This document shows positions 24,365-32,373 of a stretch of 45,293 nucleotides of DNA, piece by piece (the stretch's first letter is position 1; each line of letters begins with the position of its first letter). The position numbers and the translations under genes were made by a program. Under the pieces are notes generated by a model. The model worked only from the letters and a program-made list of their open reading frames with translations, did not search any database and was not told the origin of the DNA. The DNA is from Vreelandella glaciei. GTDB taxonomy: Bacteria > Pseudomonadota > Gammaproteobacteria > Pseudomonadales > Halomonadaceae. The DNA lies in NCBI RefSeq assembly GCF_013415125.1, contig NZ_JACCDE010000038.1, forward strand, positions 1-45,293. The letters are read 5' to 3'.

Positions 24365-25020
24365 TAATCAAAACCTGCTAATTTATGCATTTGCAGCGAA
24401 AGACGCCACTGTGGATTAGCCATACAGTAAGCGGTCGTCTCAGCAACGGTCGTCTTGTCCTGGTGTAGGGGAGCAAGATCCATCGGCTGTAAAAAAAAGT
24501 GGTGAAAATCCAAGCTTGAAAACTGCTCCGGGGGCGCATCAGCCTGGGGGTAAACGAGCTTTAATTCGTCGCCATGGGTAACGACCAAGGGATTGTTGCC
24601 CTTGGGGCTAACGCACAGCCAATCAATGCCAGGGGGTGGCGCCAGCGTGCCGTTGGTTTCGACGGCCACCTCAAACCCATGGCGGTGTAGCGTGGCAATC
24701 AACGCCGCGTCAAGCTGCAGCAAAGGCTCACCACCGGTAAACACGACATAGGGAGTTGCTTTGGGCTTGTCACCACCGCTTTGGGTAGGCCAAAGGGCTG
24801 CGATGTGTTCGGCAAGGGCTTCGGCGGTGGCAAACTTGCCACCGTTGATACCGTTCGTGCCAATAAAATCGGTATCGCAAAACGTGCATTTAGCCGTTGC
24901 ACGATCCACTTCGCGGCCCGACCACAGGTTGCAACCGCTAAAACGACAAAAAACACTTGCTCTACCAGCCTGGGCGCCTTCCCCCTGCAGGGTATAAAAC
25001 GCTTCTTTAACTTGATACAT
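24364..25020 (-). CDS. queE: 7-carboxy-7-deazaguanine synthase QueE
   Basis: QueE is a radical-SAM enzyme that contracts the pterin ring of 6-carboxytetrahydropterin to 7-carboxy-7-deazaguanine. It has 218 residues. YTLQGEGAQAGRASVFCRFSGC is typical, and the cluster cysteines are Cys30, Cys45 and Cys48, i.e. the C-x14-C-x2-C variant known from some proteobacterial QueE rather than C-x3-C-x2-C. FTGGEPLLQLDAALI carries the GGE SAM-binding motif, and VAVETNGTLAPP follows. The ATG is at 25020, overlapping the queC stop by one base. It lies between queC and queD. Confidence 0.95.
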   Translation of the reverse strand: MYQVKEAFYTLQGEGAQAGRASVFCRFSGCNLWSGREVDRATAKCTFCDTDFIGTNGINGGKFATAEALAEHIAALWPTQSGGDKPKATPYVVFTGGEPLLQLDAALIATLHRHGFEVAVETNGTLAPPPGIDWLCVSPKGNNPLVVTHGDELKLVYPQADAPPEQFSSLDFHHFFLQPMDLAPLHQDKTTVAETTAYCMANPQWRLSLQMHKLAGFD

Positions 25021-25727
25021 CAGCGTTGTCCTGCGGTGTCTGAGGTATATGGCAGTGGGTCTGTCACCCCGTTAGCGGCAAAGGCGGCTAGTCGTTCGCG
25101 GCAGCTACCGCAAACGCCGCAGGCTAATTCACGGCCTTCGTAGCATGTCCAGGTGTGGCGGTAGTTCAAGCCCATGGCCAAGCCCTCACGCAAAATCTCG
25201 GCCTTGCTTGAGGAGAGGTATGGCGCGTGGAGCGTGACGGGCTCGAAGTTGGCAATGCCTGCGACATGGTTCATTGCCTCAACGAACTCGGGACGGCAGT
25301 CTGGGTACAATATGTGATCGCCGCCATGGGCACCGTAATCGACTCGCTCTGCGCCAATATTGACCGCTTTGGCAATCGCCAAAGAGAGTAAAATCATATT
25401 GCGATTAGGCACCACCGTAGCGCGTAAAGTGTCCGCGGCGTAGTCGCCGTGGGGCATCGCTTGGTCTGGGTTGGTCAACGCTGAATTGTTAATCAGCCCG
25501 TGGATGGCGCGAATATCGACCACCTGGTGGGGCACGCCAAGCGTGGTGCATACCTGACGAGCAGTGTCGAGTTCACGAGCATGCCGCTGGCCATAGTCAA
25601 ACGAGAGGGCGTGGACGGTAAGCCCTTCGCGCAGCGCGCGGTGAAGTACGGTAAAAGAGTCCATTCCACCGGAGTAGATAACGACGGTCGTGGCGCTATC
25701 AGCGGCCACTGGGGGTATTGATGACAT
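25020..25727 (-). CDS. queC: 7-cyano-7-deazaguanine synthase QueC
   Basis: QueC converts 7-carboxy-7-deazaguanine with ammonia and ATP into preQ0. The 235-residue protein has the PP-loop ATP motif VVIYSGGMDSFTVLHRAL at about residues 15-30, ALSFDYGQRHARELD, VPNRNMILLSLA and VDYGAHGGDH. A C-terminal zinc site is formed by Cys residues in WTCYEGRELACGVCGSCRERLAAF (split: TCYEG, then CGVCGSC). ATG 25727 begins the operon queC-queE-queD-ykgJ. No preQ1 riboswitch was recognised in 25728-25940, and folE and queF are not in the window. Confidence 0.96.
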   Translation of the reverse strand: MSSIPPVAADSATTVVIYSGGMDSFTVLHRALREGLTVHALSFDYGQRHARELDTARQVCTTLGVPHQVVDIRAIHGLINNSALTNPDQAMPHGDYAADTLRATVVPNRNMILLSLAIAKAVNIGAERVDYGAHGGDHILYPDCRPEFVEAMNHVAGIANFEPVTLHAPYLSSSKAEILREGLAMGLNYRHTWTCYEGRELACGVCGSCRERLAAFAANGVTDPLPYTSDTAGQR

Positions 25728-25949
25728 GAGAAAACACTCGTTGTCGGAGAATTTATTAATCGCGAGCAGCGGTTAGCTGGCGCGGCGTTCCGGGGTCCGG
25801 TCCGGAAGGGGGAGCAGTTTACGCAATAGCCGTTAATCTGACCAGTTCTGGCGTCTATCGCCGTACCTCATTGAGGTGAAAAATGCGTAGGTGGGCAGCA
25901 TTAATATCAACATGCTACGCTAACCATCCATGTTGTTAGAGGCGAACCA

Positions 25950-26366
25950 ATGGCAACGATTGAACATAGTGAAATCATTAACGCTCCGCCGGAACGCGTC
26001 TTTGATCTATTGCGCCGCGTCGAGGATTTTGCCGATTACTCGGATCTGATTCGGTCAATAGAGACCTTGGGCGAAAATCGTTATCGCTGGCACGTACGCG
26101 CTGTGGGTATGGACTGGGCGTTTGATGTCATGGTTACCGAGATTCAGCCACCCAATGTGCTTGCCTGGGAGTCGCTGAATGGCGTCAAGAATCAGGGCCG
26201 CTATCGCCTTCGCGAAGTGCCAGAAGGTACCGAAGTGGCGTTGACGCTAAGCTATGAAATTCGCAACCGCTTAATGGAGAAAGCCGTTAACAAAGCGGCC
26301 AAGCCGCTAGTCAGTAAAGTCAGCCGTCAGATTCTCGAACGCGTTGAGGCACGGTTAAATCGATAG
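25950..26366 (+). CDS. SRPBCC-superfamily (START/polyketide cyclase-like) protein
   Basis: A 138-residue protein with the SRPBCC fold pattern: an opening strand (IEHSEIINAPPERVFDLLRRVEDFADY), a beta-sheet core with RYRWHVRAVGMDWAFDVMV, VLAWESLNGVKNQGRYRL and ALTLSYEI, and a long C-terminal helix (VSKVSRQILERVEARL). The family binds hydrophobic ligands; no specific function can be read. ATG 25950 follows GAGGCGAACC. The gene stands alone, divergent from queC and convergent with the DUF2789 gene. A GC-rich stem (CGCCGC at 26367-26372, GCGGCG at 26378-26383) follows the stop but lacks a good T-run. Confidence 0.8.
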   Translation: MATIEHSEIINAPPERVFDLLRRVEDFADYSDLIRSIETLGENRYRWHVRAVGMDWAFDVMVTEIQPPNVLAWESLNGVKNQGRYRLREVPEGTEVALTLSYEIRNRLMEKAVNKAAKPLVSKVSRQILERVEARLNR

Positions 26367-26405
26367 CGCCGCACTAGGCGGCGTGGTGTTGATCAAACCG
26401 ATGAG

Positions 26406-26645
26406 TTATTGAGTTTTATGCATCGAGGCATCAAGGTGGTCGACGACCTCTGCCCAATCCGCATCTTCCTCTACCGCTTCTTTTAGAAATTCTGCCTGAC
26501 CCTCGTTCCAGCAGGGGGCTTCAGCCAACGGCATCGTTTCTGGGAGCGGGGCGTTGCGTTGGATAAAGCGCTCGATTGAATCTGCGTCAGATGCCAGTCC
26601 CAATTGCTCGAATAGCTCGCTGAAATGGTGTACCGGTTTTTCCAT
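26406..26645 (-). CDS. DUF2789 family protein
   Basis: A small acidic protein of 79 residues. MEKPVHHFSELFEQLGLASD and IERFIQRNAPLPETMPLAEAP, followed by WNEGQAEFLKEAVEEDADWAEVVDHLD, match the DUF2789 family, found mainly in gammaproteobacteria and of unknown function. The ATG at 26645 has AAGGAG 9 bases upstream; the TTG at 26663 lies before that site and is rejected. It is helical with no membrane segment or metal motif. It is 70 bases from the asparaginase start region and convergent with the SRPBCC gene. Confidence 0.85.
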   Translation of the reverse strand: MEKPVHHFSELFEQLGLASDADSIERFIQRNAPLPETMPLAEAPCWNEGQAEFLKEAVEEDADWAEVVDHLDASMHKTQ

Positions 26646-26732
26646 AATTTGTTGCTCCTTCAAGCGGTTAAAAGACTTCTTATAACATAGCTGGATTCTC
26701 AGCCTACGCCACTATTCAACCGCTTTGATTTG

Positions 26733-27803
26733 CTAGCGTTCACCGACTAGCGACGTCAAAAAGAGCTGTTGCCGGTCTTCTAACGCGAGTGGCTGGGCCA
26801 GTAAGTGAGCCAGCTTGGTGAAAGCCGCCTCTGGCGTCATATCATCGCCTGCGAGTACACCTGCATTGCTCAGCCCATGCCCAGCTGCGTAAGCACCCAG
26901 GTGGACACTGCCCTGTGGGCACTGGCTAATGGCGGCGAGCAGCTTGCCTTCCCCCCTGACCCTGGCGAGAACGTCCAGCACACTGGGGTCGCCAGGGAGG
27001 TTGCCAGCGCCCCAAAGCTGAAGTAACGCCCCTTTAACCCGCGAATCGCTCAACCAGGCGTCCAACTGCCAAGCTGATATGCCCGGCCAAAGAGCGATGC
27101 GAACGATCTCTCCCTGATTGACCAGTCGGTAGTCGGGGAGCTCGAAACGCGGTGCGCCACGCTGTTGCAGGCCAAGCCCGCGGCTGGGGTAATAAACAAA
27201 ATCGTCGCCTACGCGCTCGCCGAGCAGTGGGTAGTTGGGGCTGGCAAAGGCGTTGGCTGCTTCGCTATGCTGCTTGATGGCGCGGACGCCCCGCAGTAAT
27301 TGCCCTGCAAAGTAAATAGCCACCTCTTGGAGTTCAGGCTTAGCAGCAAACTGCAGCGCGCCGTGCAAATTGTCCAAGGCATCGCTGCCGGGCGATTCCA
27401 AGGGCGACATTGAGCCCGTGACGACCACTGGTCGATCTAAGCCCTGAAGTTGATAGGCAAGGCTAGCGGCGGTCCAGCTGAGTGTATCGGTGCCGTGAAT
27501 AATCACGAAACCGGCGTAGGCCGTTAACTGGTCGTTAATATCACGGGCGAGCTGTTGCCAAGTGAGCGGAGTAGCCGCACTTGAGTCAATCAGCGTGGCG
27601 TAGCTGATGACCTGGTAAGGTGGAAGTAATTGCTGTTGGGCAAGTGGTAACTGGTTAAGAGCCGTCGCCATGCGAGTTGTAAAGTCGCCGCCAGGCGCAA
27701 GTCCTTCTGCATGCTGTTGCATACCGATGGTGCCGCCCGTGTAAATAACTAAAATGCGCTCTTGGGTGGGAACACTGTCGGCTAGAGGGGAGTAGGGGGG
27801 CAT
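26733..27803 (-). CDS. ansA: Type I L-asparaginase
   Basis: It hydrolyses asparagine to aspartate and ammonia. No signal peptide is present, so it is probably the cytoplasmic type I enzyme. The 356-residue protein shows the two asparaginase signatures: ILVIYTGGTIGM with the nucleophilic Thr, and FVIIHGTDTLSWTAASLAYQL with the second Thr-Asp pair; VVTGSMSPLESPGSDALDNL follows. The C-terminal domain (about 220-356) includes WGAGNLPGDPSVLDVL. The ATG at 27803 is 6 bases after AGGAG; the ATG at 27809 touches it and is less likely. It is 29 bases after the MFS gene and may be co-transcribed. Confidence 0.92.
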   Translation of the reverse strand: MPPYSPLADSVPTQERILVIYTGGTIGMQQHAEGLAPGGDFTTRMATALNQLPLAQQQLLPPYQVISYATLIDSSAATPLTWQQLARDINDQLTAYAGFVIIHGTDTLSWTAASLAYQLQGLDRPVVVTGSMSPLESPGSDALDNLHGALQFAAKPELQEVAIYFAGQLLRGVRAIKQHSEAANAFASPNYPLLGERVGDDFVYYPSRGLGLQQRGAPRFELPDYRLVNQGEIVRIALWPGISAWQLDAWLSDSRVKGALLQLWGAGNLPGDPSVLDVLARVRGEGKLLAAISQCPQGSVHLGAYAAGHGLSNAGVLAGDDMTPEAAFTKLAHLLAQPLALEDRQQLFLTSLVGER

Positions 27804-27838
27804 CGCCATCTCCTGGGGCTTTATGCGAAAACTGTTAA

Positions 27839-29050
27839 TCAGAAAGTGGGCGTTACACGCTGTATCACAAGTTCGCCGCTCTGGTCATCCAATCGCTGAT
27901 TGCGGCCCGCCAGTAGCGCGAAGCCACAGCAAACCGTGATCAGTGCGATTAACAGCCAAGCTATCTGTGATGTGTTGGCGCCCGATTGCAGCATAATCCC
28001 CACACCAAAAGGCCCTAGTGCTGCCAATGTATAACCCCCGCCCTGAACGAGCCCAGAAAGCTGACCGGCAAGGCGCGAGTTGGCTGTGCGTAAGACTAAC
28101 AGGCTTAGCGCCAGGCTAAAGCTGCCGCCCTGGCCGATACCCAGTAGTGCAGCGCCTGGCCATTTCCATATTAGTGGCGCGATCAGCAGCATCCACAGAC
28201 CAAGGGCGGTGCTAAGCAGCACAATCAATAGCGCGGGGCGCTGATCACGTCCCATACGTGCAAGCCAGGGGGCGCTCAGTGCCGAGGCAAGCTGGCACAT
28301 AATAGAAATCGCCATGGTCCAGCCCGCATCGGCCTCGTTATAACCGCGATCAACCAGCAGTGTAGGCAGCCAGCCAAATACGATGTACGCCATGGATGAT
28401 TGAATCCCCATGAACAGCATAACGTGCCAGGTGAGCGGTTGTTTAAGAAGCCGTAAAATACCGCTTTTGCGCGCTGTAGGCGTGCTTGTCATTGTGGTGC
28501 GGGGCATTTGGAAGTGCCACAGCACCAGCGCGAATAGCGCCAGCAATGACCAGCTCATCAAGCTCGCCTGCCAACTGCCGAGCAGTTGCGTTAATGGGAC
28601 GCTAAACCCGGCTCCTAACGCGCCACCTAAGCAGAGCGCCATGGTGTATAAGCCGGTGAGCAGGTCTGCGCTGTCGGGGAGTTCACGCTTAACCAGGGCC
28701 GGTAGCAGGGTGCCGCCAATGCCGATCGCACAGCCTGCCATTGCTGAGCCGATAAAGAGTCCACCGGGGAGGGGTAAACCACGCAAAATCAACCCAGCAG
28801 CCAGCAGTGTCAGTGCCGCACTCAGCGCCCGTTCGCTGCCTATGCGTTTAGCCAGGGCAGGGGCAAGTGGGGCGGAGAGGCCTAAAAACAGTACTGGGAG
28901 TGTGGTGAGTAGCCCCGCAGCAGTAGCGGAAAGCCCCGCGCTTTCTTGCAGGCGAGTAAGCAATGGGGCAACCGAAGACATGGCGGGGCGTAAATTAAGC
29001 CCCACCACAACCATCAGCAAAATAAACGTAATCGAGCGACGCGTTGCCAT
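27839..29050 (-). CDS. MFS transporter of the CynX/NimT family
   Basis: A 403-residue carrier with about twelve membrane helices. The start RRSITFILLMVVVGLNLRPAMSSVAPLL and the following helices (LLTTLPVLFLGLSAPLAPALAKRIG) are characteristic of the CynX/NimT branch of the major facilitator superfamily, which includes cyanate and 2-nitroimidazole transporters. The substrate cannot be predicted. The start codon is an ATG at 29050, only 8 bases past the stop of the hypothetical gene upstream, so both are likely in one unit with the asparaginase. Confidence 0.85.
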   Translation of the reverse strand: MATRRSITFILLMVVVGLNLRPAMSSVAPLLTRLQESAGLSATAAGLLTTLPVLFLGLSAPLAPALAKRIGSERALSAALTLLAAGLILRGLPLPGGLFIGSAMAGCAIGIGGTLLPALVKRELPDSADLLTGLYTMALCLGGALGAGFSVPLTQLLGSWQASLMSWSLLALFALVLWHFQMPRTTMTSTPTARKSGILRLLKQPLTWHVMLFMGIQSSMAYIVFGWLPTLLVDRGYNEADAGWTMAISIMCQLASALSAPWLARMGRDQRPALLIVLLSTALGLWMLLIAPLIWKWPGAALLGIGQGGSFSLALSLLVLRTANSRLAGQLSGLVQGGGYTLAALGPFGVGIMLQSGANTSQIAWLLIALITVCCGFALLAGRNQRLDDQSGELVIQRVTPTF

Positions 29051-29058
29051 ACGAGTAT

Positions 29059-29562
29059 TTACTTAAGGTGGGGACGCAAGTCTCCGCGAACGGCATCGAG
29101 TAGCGTAATGAAGTGGTAGTCCTGGGGAGTGTCCAGACAGTCGACCCTGACGTTTGTGCGCATGCCTTTATCCATATTCAACTGGTCAAATATTTCTAAA
29201 GTAAGCTTGCGAGCAGGTTTATCGCCTGGCGCCAAGATGCCATCTTCAAGGGTAAAGGTTTCAAGCAAGGTAACGCGTACACGAGTGCTATTGCCTTCGC
29301 TAAGCACACGGCGCACAAATAGCCAGCCTTCGCAGGGAAGTGCGTGGTTGTCATCCCGTTGGCGTAAGAAAATCGTGCGGTAGCAGGCGCCTTCAACCGA
29401 CGCTTTTTCAGCCATGCTGCGATAGGCCTGTACCACCTGATTAGCCGACGCCCGGGCGTCCTCTAAGCGCTGTACGATCCCTTGATGTTCGCGGCTGAGC
29501 TGCTCTTGACGTTGAAACGTCAGCCATTGGCGGTACTCGGCCATCAGTTGAGAAGACGCCAT
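29059..29562 (-). CDS. Hypothetical protein with N-terminal coiled coil
   Basis: A 167-residue protein that I do not recognise. It starts with a helical, glutamine- and glutamate-rich segment (LMAEYRQWLTFQRQEQLSRE to about residue 50), probably a short coiled coil. A beta-rich part follows, with CYRTIFLRQR, GWLFVRRVLSEGNSTRVRVTLLE and ARKLTLEIFDQLNMD. There are no membrane segments or known catalytic motifs. ATG 29562 has GGAG 5 bases upstream; GTG 29568 is less suitable. It precedes the MFS gene by 8 bases. Confidence 0.75.
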   Translation of the reverse strand: MASSQLMAEYRQWLTFQRQEQLSREHQGIVQRLEDARASANQVVQAYRSMAEKASVEGACYRTIFLRQRDDNHALPCEGWLFVRRVLSEGNSTRVRVTLLETFTLEDGILAPGDKPARKLTLEIFDQLNMDKGMRTNVRVDCLDTPQDYHFITLLDAVRGDLRPHLK

Positions 29563-29613
29563 AATCACTCCGTGAAAAGTATTGGCTAAAATAGCTGCTG
29601 GAAACAGCGGCTT

Positions 29614-29646
29614 GGAATATGCAAAAACGACACCTTCGCATATTCC
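29614..29646. repeat. Perfect 9-bp inverted repeat downstream of the RhlE helicase gene
   Basis: GGAATATGC (29614-29622) and GCATATTCC (29638-29646) pair perfectly around a 15-base centre. On the minus strand it lies just past the helicase stop, and the loop holds a TTTTT run. It may act as a terminator or an operator for the hypothetical gene; neither is typical. Confidence 0.4.
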
Positions 29647-29657
29647 TGCACTCTGAG

Positions 29658-30914
29658 CTAGCGCCGCGCGCGACGTTTACGCTCGCCACCGGTATTGGCA
29701 CTCTGGCCTTCGGGTTTGCGTTTAGCGCGAGGCTGACGTTGATTGCGTCGGCCATTTTCGATGGGCTCAGGTTTGATACTGGGGTCGGGCTCAAAGCCAG
29801 GTTCAATGTGCTTTGTTAGCTTCTGCTTGATTAGCCGCTCAATATTGCCTAGCAAGGCATCTTCATCGACACACACCAATGAAACGGCTTCGCCATTGCT
29901 GCCAGCACGACCGGTGCGGCCAATGCGGTGGACATAATCTTCCGCCACGTTGGGTAGGTCAAAATTGACGACGTGGGGCAACTCATTGATATCCAGTCCA
30001 CGAGCAGCGATATCGGTGGCCACGAGTACCTGCAGGTCACCGCTCTTAAATGCCGTTAGCGCGCGAGTGCGAGCTCCCTGGCTTTTATTGCCATGGATCG
30101 CCATGGAAGGGATGTCCTGCTTGGAGAGCTGCTCTGCAAGGCGGTTAGCGCCATGTTTGGTGCGCGTAAATACCAGCACCTGGAACCAGCCGTTTTGCTG
30201 AATCAAGTGGGCCAGCAACTCACGTTTCTTCTCGCGATCAACACGGTAAATCGCCTGCTCAATTTTATCGGCAGTAGCATTACGCGGCGCTACTTCAATC
30301 ATCGCCGGATTATCCAGCAGCTGTTGTGCCAGGGTCTGGATCTCATTAGAGAACGTCGCCGAGAACAGCAGATTTTGGCGCTTTTTGGGGACCAGACGCA
30401 GCAAGCGCTTAATGTCATGAATGAAGCCCATATCCAGCATGCGGTCGGCTTCATCAAGCACTAAAATCTCTACACAGGAGAGATCCACATGCCCTTGCTG
30501 GTGAAGATCCAGCAAGCGGCCTGGGGTGGCAACCAGTACATCCAAACCGGCTTTTAGTGCATCGATTTGAGGCTGTTGGCCGACGCCACCAAAAATAATG
30601 TGGGAGCGTAGTGCCAGATGCTGGCCATAGGTCGACACGCTTTCGCCTACCTGAGCGGCAAGCTCACGGGTAGGGGTTAGCACCAGTGCACGTACCTGAC
30701 GTTTCCCAGGTCGTTTGCCGGTGTTTAAGCGTTGCAGCATTGGCAGCGTAAAACCAGCGGTTTTACCAGTGCCGGTTTGGGCGCTGGCCAGCATGTCGCG
30801 GCCTTCAAGTACAACGGGAATAGCCTGTCGTTGTATCGGGGTAGGCTCAGTGTAACCTTGCGCTGTGACAGCGCGTAATAAATCGGCGTGCAGGCCAAGT
30901 TCAGAAAAGCTCAT
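29658..30914 (-). CDS. rhlE: DEAD-box RNA helicase, RhlE type
   Basis: An ATP-dependent RNA helicase of 418 residues. It acts on structured RNA in ribosome assembly or mRNA decay. All motifs appear in order: the Q motif (YTEPTPIQRQAIP), motif I ASAQTGTGKT, PTRELAAQV, GVGQQ, TPGRLLDL, motif II VLDEADRMLDMGF, SATFS, VLVFTRTKHGANRLAE, ATDIAARGLDI and HRIGRTGRAGS. The C-terminal tail from about 370 is basic and rich in Arg, Lys, Gln and Asn (GRRNQRQPRAKRKP, ending KRRARR), typical for RhlE/RhlB-like proteins binding RNA. The ATG at 30914 follows TGCGGAGAAC. The 280 bases upstream contain several stable hairpins. Confidence 0.92.
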   Translation of the reverse strand: MSFSELGLHADLLRAVTAQGYTEPTPIQRQAIPVVLEGRDMLASAQTGTGKTAGFTLPMLQRLNTGKRPGKRQVRALVLTPTRELAAQVGESVSTYGQHLALRSHIIFGGVGQQPQIDALKAGLDVLVATPGRLLDLHQQGHVDLSCVEILVLDEADRMLDMGFIHDIKRLLRLVPKKRQNLLFSATFSNEIQTLAQQLLDNPAMIEVAPRNATADKIEQAIYRVDREKKRELLAHLIQQNGWFQVLVFTRTKHGANRLAEQLSKQDIPSMAIHGNKSQGARTRALTAFKSGDLQVLVATDIAARGLDINELPHVVNFDLPNVAEDYVHRIGRTGRAGSNGEAVSLVCVDEDALLGNIERLIKQKLTKHIEPGFEPDPSIKPEPIENGRRNQRQPRAKRKPEGQSANTGGERKRRARR

Positions 30915-30931
30915 GCGTTCTCCGCAATCAC

Positions 30932-31016
30932 CTAGTGAGTTAATACCGGTAAGTGGTTATTGTCACTAGATGTAATGTTCAAAAAGCGAGGTTGATTGAC
31001 CTTCGCGGCAGCGAAG
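30932..31016 (-). promoter_or_regulatory. Hairpin-rich leader of the RhlE helicase gene
   Basis: Two inverted repeats occupy the probable 5' leader. CTAGTGA (30932-30938) pairs with TCACTAG (30963-30969) around a 24-base centre. CTTCGC (31001-31006) pairs with GCGAAG (31011-31016) with a 4-base loop. A TTTTT run follows the second on the minus strand, so it could also act as an attenuator. Whether this region is transcribed is not shown. Confidence 0.35.
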
Positions 31017-31112
31017 TGTGCCAGATATCTCAACATGCCGCGATGGTCGTTAGTTAGCCGTGGATGACCGTGAAAGGAGACGTGAAGATTACAGCGCTAA
31101 GAAATGCTGAGA

Positions 31113-31134
31113 CTGATGTGCACGGGCACATCAG
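31113..31134 (-). terminator. Probable terminator after the HhH gene
   Basis: CTGATGTGC (31113-31121) and GCACATCAG (31126-31134) form a perfect 9-bp stem with a 4-base loop. On the minus strand it lies about 60 bases past the HhH gene stop and is followed by a weakly T-rich stretch. On the plus strand it is followed by AAAAC. A regulatory hairpin is an alternative. Confidence 0.5.
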
Positions 31135-31194
31135 AAAACTTACGTATCAGTAATTAGCCGAGCAGTGTAACACGAATATACGATGCCAGCCTGT

Positions 31195-31692
31195 TTAGCT
31201 CTCTTGTGTCAGTTGTGAATGCTGGGCATGAAGAGGGATCAACCGAGCTAATGTCGCGGGCGGTAATTGCATCTGGGCAAGCTCGCCAGGTGTTAACCCA
31301 AAAAATTGCTCGGGTGTGAATACGCCTAGCTGAAATAGTTGTTGTGCCGTCGCCGGTCCCAACCCATCAAGGGCGAGTAGTCGTCGTGCAAAAAGAGAAA
31401 TAAAACGATTTTTTTGTTTGTTATCGAGCTCGGCGCAGGTGGTTTGATAGTAATTTCCCGCGTGCAGCGTAATAAATTGCTCAATACGCTCAAGCGCGGC
31501 TAGCGTTGACGCGTCGAGCGAGTGAATGGCTAACTGATCGAGTAGAGCGTCGTGACTATGCAATGCTGTTTCAAGGGTTGCGAGTGTCGCCTCTCCCTCC
31601 AGCAGGGAGGTCACTGTCTGCATTAACGCATTGACCGCCTCGCGCAGTTGTTCAGCGGGCAATTCAGCAGTGTTGTTCGTTTCAACTATCAT
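31195..31692 (-). CDS. Helix-hairpin-helix domain protein of unknown function
   Basis: A 165-residue, largely helical protein. The first 100 residues (EQLREAVNALMQTVTSLLEGE and onwards) suggest helical bundles. Around residues 105-150, LLALDGLGPATAQQLFQLGVFTPEQFFGL followed by TPGELAQMQL resembles a helix-hairpin-helix pair of the kind found in Rad51-like or DUF4332-type domains. These bind DNA or RNA without sequence preference. No catalytic motif is seen. The ATG at 31692 is preceded by AGGAATGTTCTC-type weak signals. It stands alone, 65 bases past the pqiC stop region. Confidence 0.65.
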   Translation of the reverse strand: MIVETNNTAELPAEQLREAVNALMQTVTSLLEGEATLATLETALHSHDALLDQLAIHSLDASTLAALERIEQFITLHAGNYYQTTCAELDNKQKNRFISLFARRLLALDGLGPATAQQLFQLGVFTPEQFFGLTPGELAQMQLPPATLARLIPLHAQHSQLTQES

Positions 31693-31757
31693 GAGAACAT
31701 TCCTGAGAAGGCTGATATTTAGCGTAGTTCAGCAAACCGTGGTTAGTAAGCCTTGAA

Positions 31758-32345
31758 TTAATTAAAATAATTGCCTTGGCGTATTTCATTGGCGATAAGC
31801 TCGGCGGCTTGATCCCAGCTTTCGCTCAGAGCGCGCACGAGCGCTGGGTAGCCATCTGTTTCAAGCGGTGTCTCCGAGTAGAAATTCTCCATTACCAACA
31901 GTTCGCCAGCACTGTTGACTAATTGCCATTGGCCACTCGCGACGGCGACACCATCAAAACGGCCTTGGAATTGATCAACAGTAAGGCGCAGGGTCAATGC
32001 GTTAGCGGGTTCGCCCTCTGCGCGCATCACCCTGAGCGTGGGCATCGCTTGCGATAAATTGGCGCGCATGCGGCGTTCTAACTGCCTATCCAACCCTTCC
32101 GCCCACTGATGCTCACGTGCCGCGTTCAGCGTAATATCGTCTAACTGCATCACTATGCCGTCAACATCAAGATAATGCGCAAGTCGAGGGCTACTCAGTA
32201 CGAGTGTACCCTCTGGCTGGTTAGTGGTACTGCTCACAGTGTCGCTCGGTAGCATATAGCGCGCAGGGGGAGTAACACTGCTGGCGCAAGCGGTTACCAG
32301 TGCACAGATCATTAGTAGCAGTAAACACTTGATCCAGTTCGTCAT
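31758..32345 (-). CDS. pqiC: PqiC-like outer-membrane lipoprotein
   Basis: A 195-residue lipoprotein of the ABC-type transport auxiliary (YmbA/PqiC) family. It is the outer-membrane partner of PqiB in lipid transport across the periplasm. The signal peptide MTNWIKCLLLLMICALVTAC ends at a lipobox with the lipidated Cys in VTAC. The mature part has RYMLPSD, a strand-rich core (GTLVLSSPRLAHYLDVDGIVM) and a C-terminal helix (ALSESWDQAAELIANEIRQG). The ATG at 32345 follows AGGGACGAGT; longer frames upstream overlap pqiB and lack a signal peptide. It follows pqiB by 28 bases. Confidence 0.88.
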   Translation of the reverse strand: MTNWIKCLLLLMICALVTACASSVTPPARYMLPSDTVSSTTNQPEGTLVLSSPRLAHYLDVDGIVMQLDDITLNAAREHQWAEGLDRQLERRMRANLSQAMPTLRVMRAEGEPANALTLRLTVDQFQGRFDGVAVASGQWQLVNSAGELLVMENFYSETPLETDGYPALVRALSESWDQAAELIANEIRQGNYFN

Positions 32346-32373
32346 ACTCGTCCCTATAAGCATGGAGGGCTCC

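Noticed and set aside
25728..25949. Possible preQ1 riboswitch before queC
   Set aside because: I looked for the short hairpin plus A-rich tail of preQ1 class I on the minus strand and did not find it; only an unspecific GC-rich stem is present.
31063..31155. Short plus-strand frame of about 29 codons starting MTVKGDVKITAL, crossing the 31113-31134 hairpin
   Set aside because: No ribosome site and the hairpin explains the region better; codon pattern is not informative at this length.
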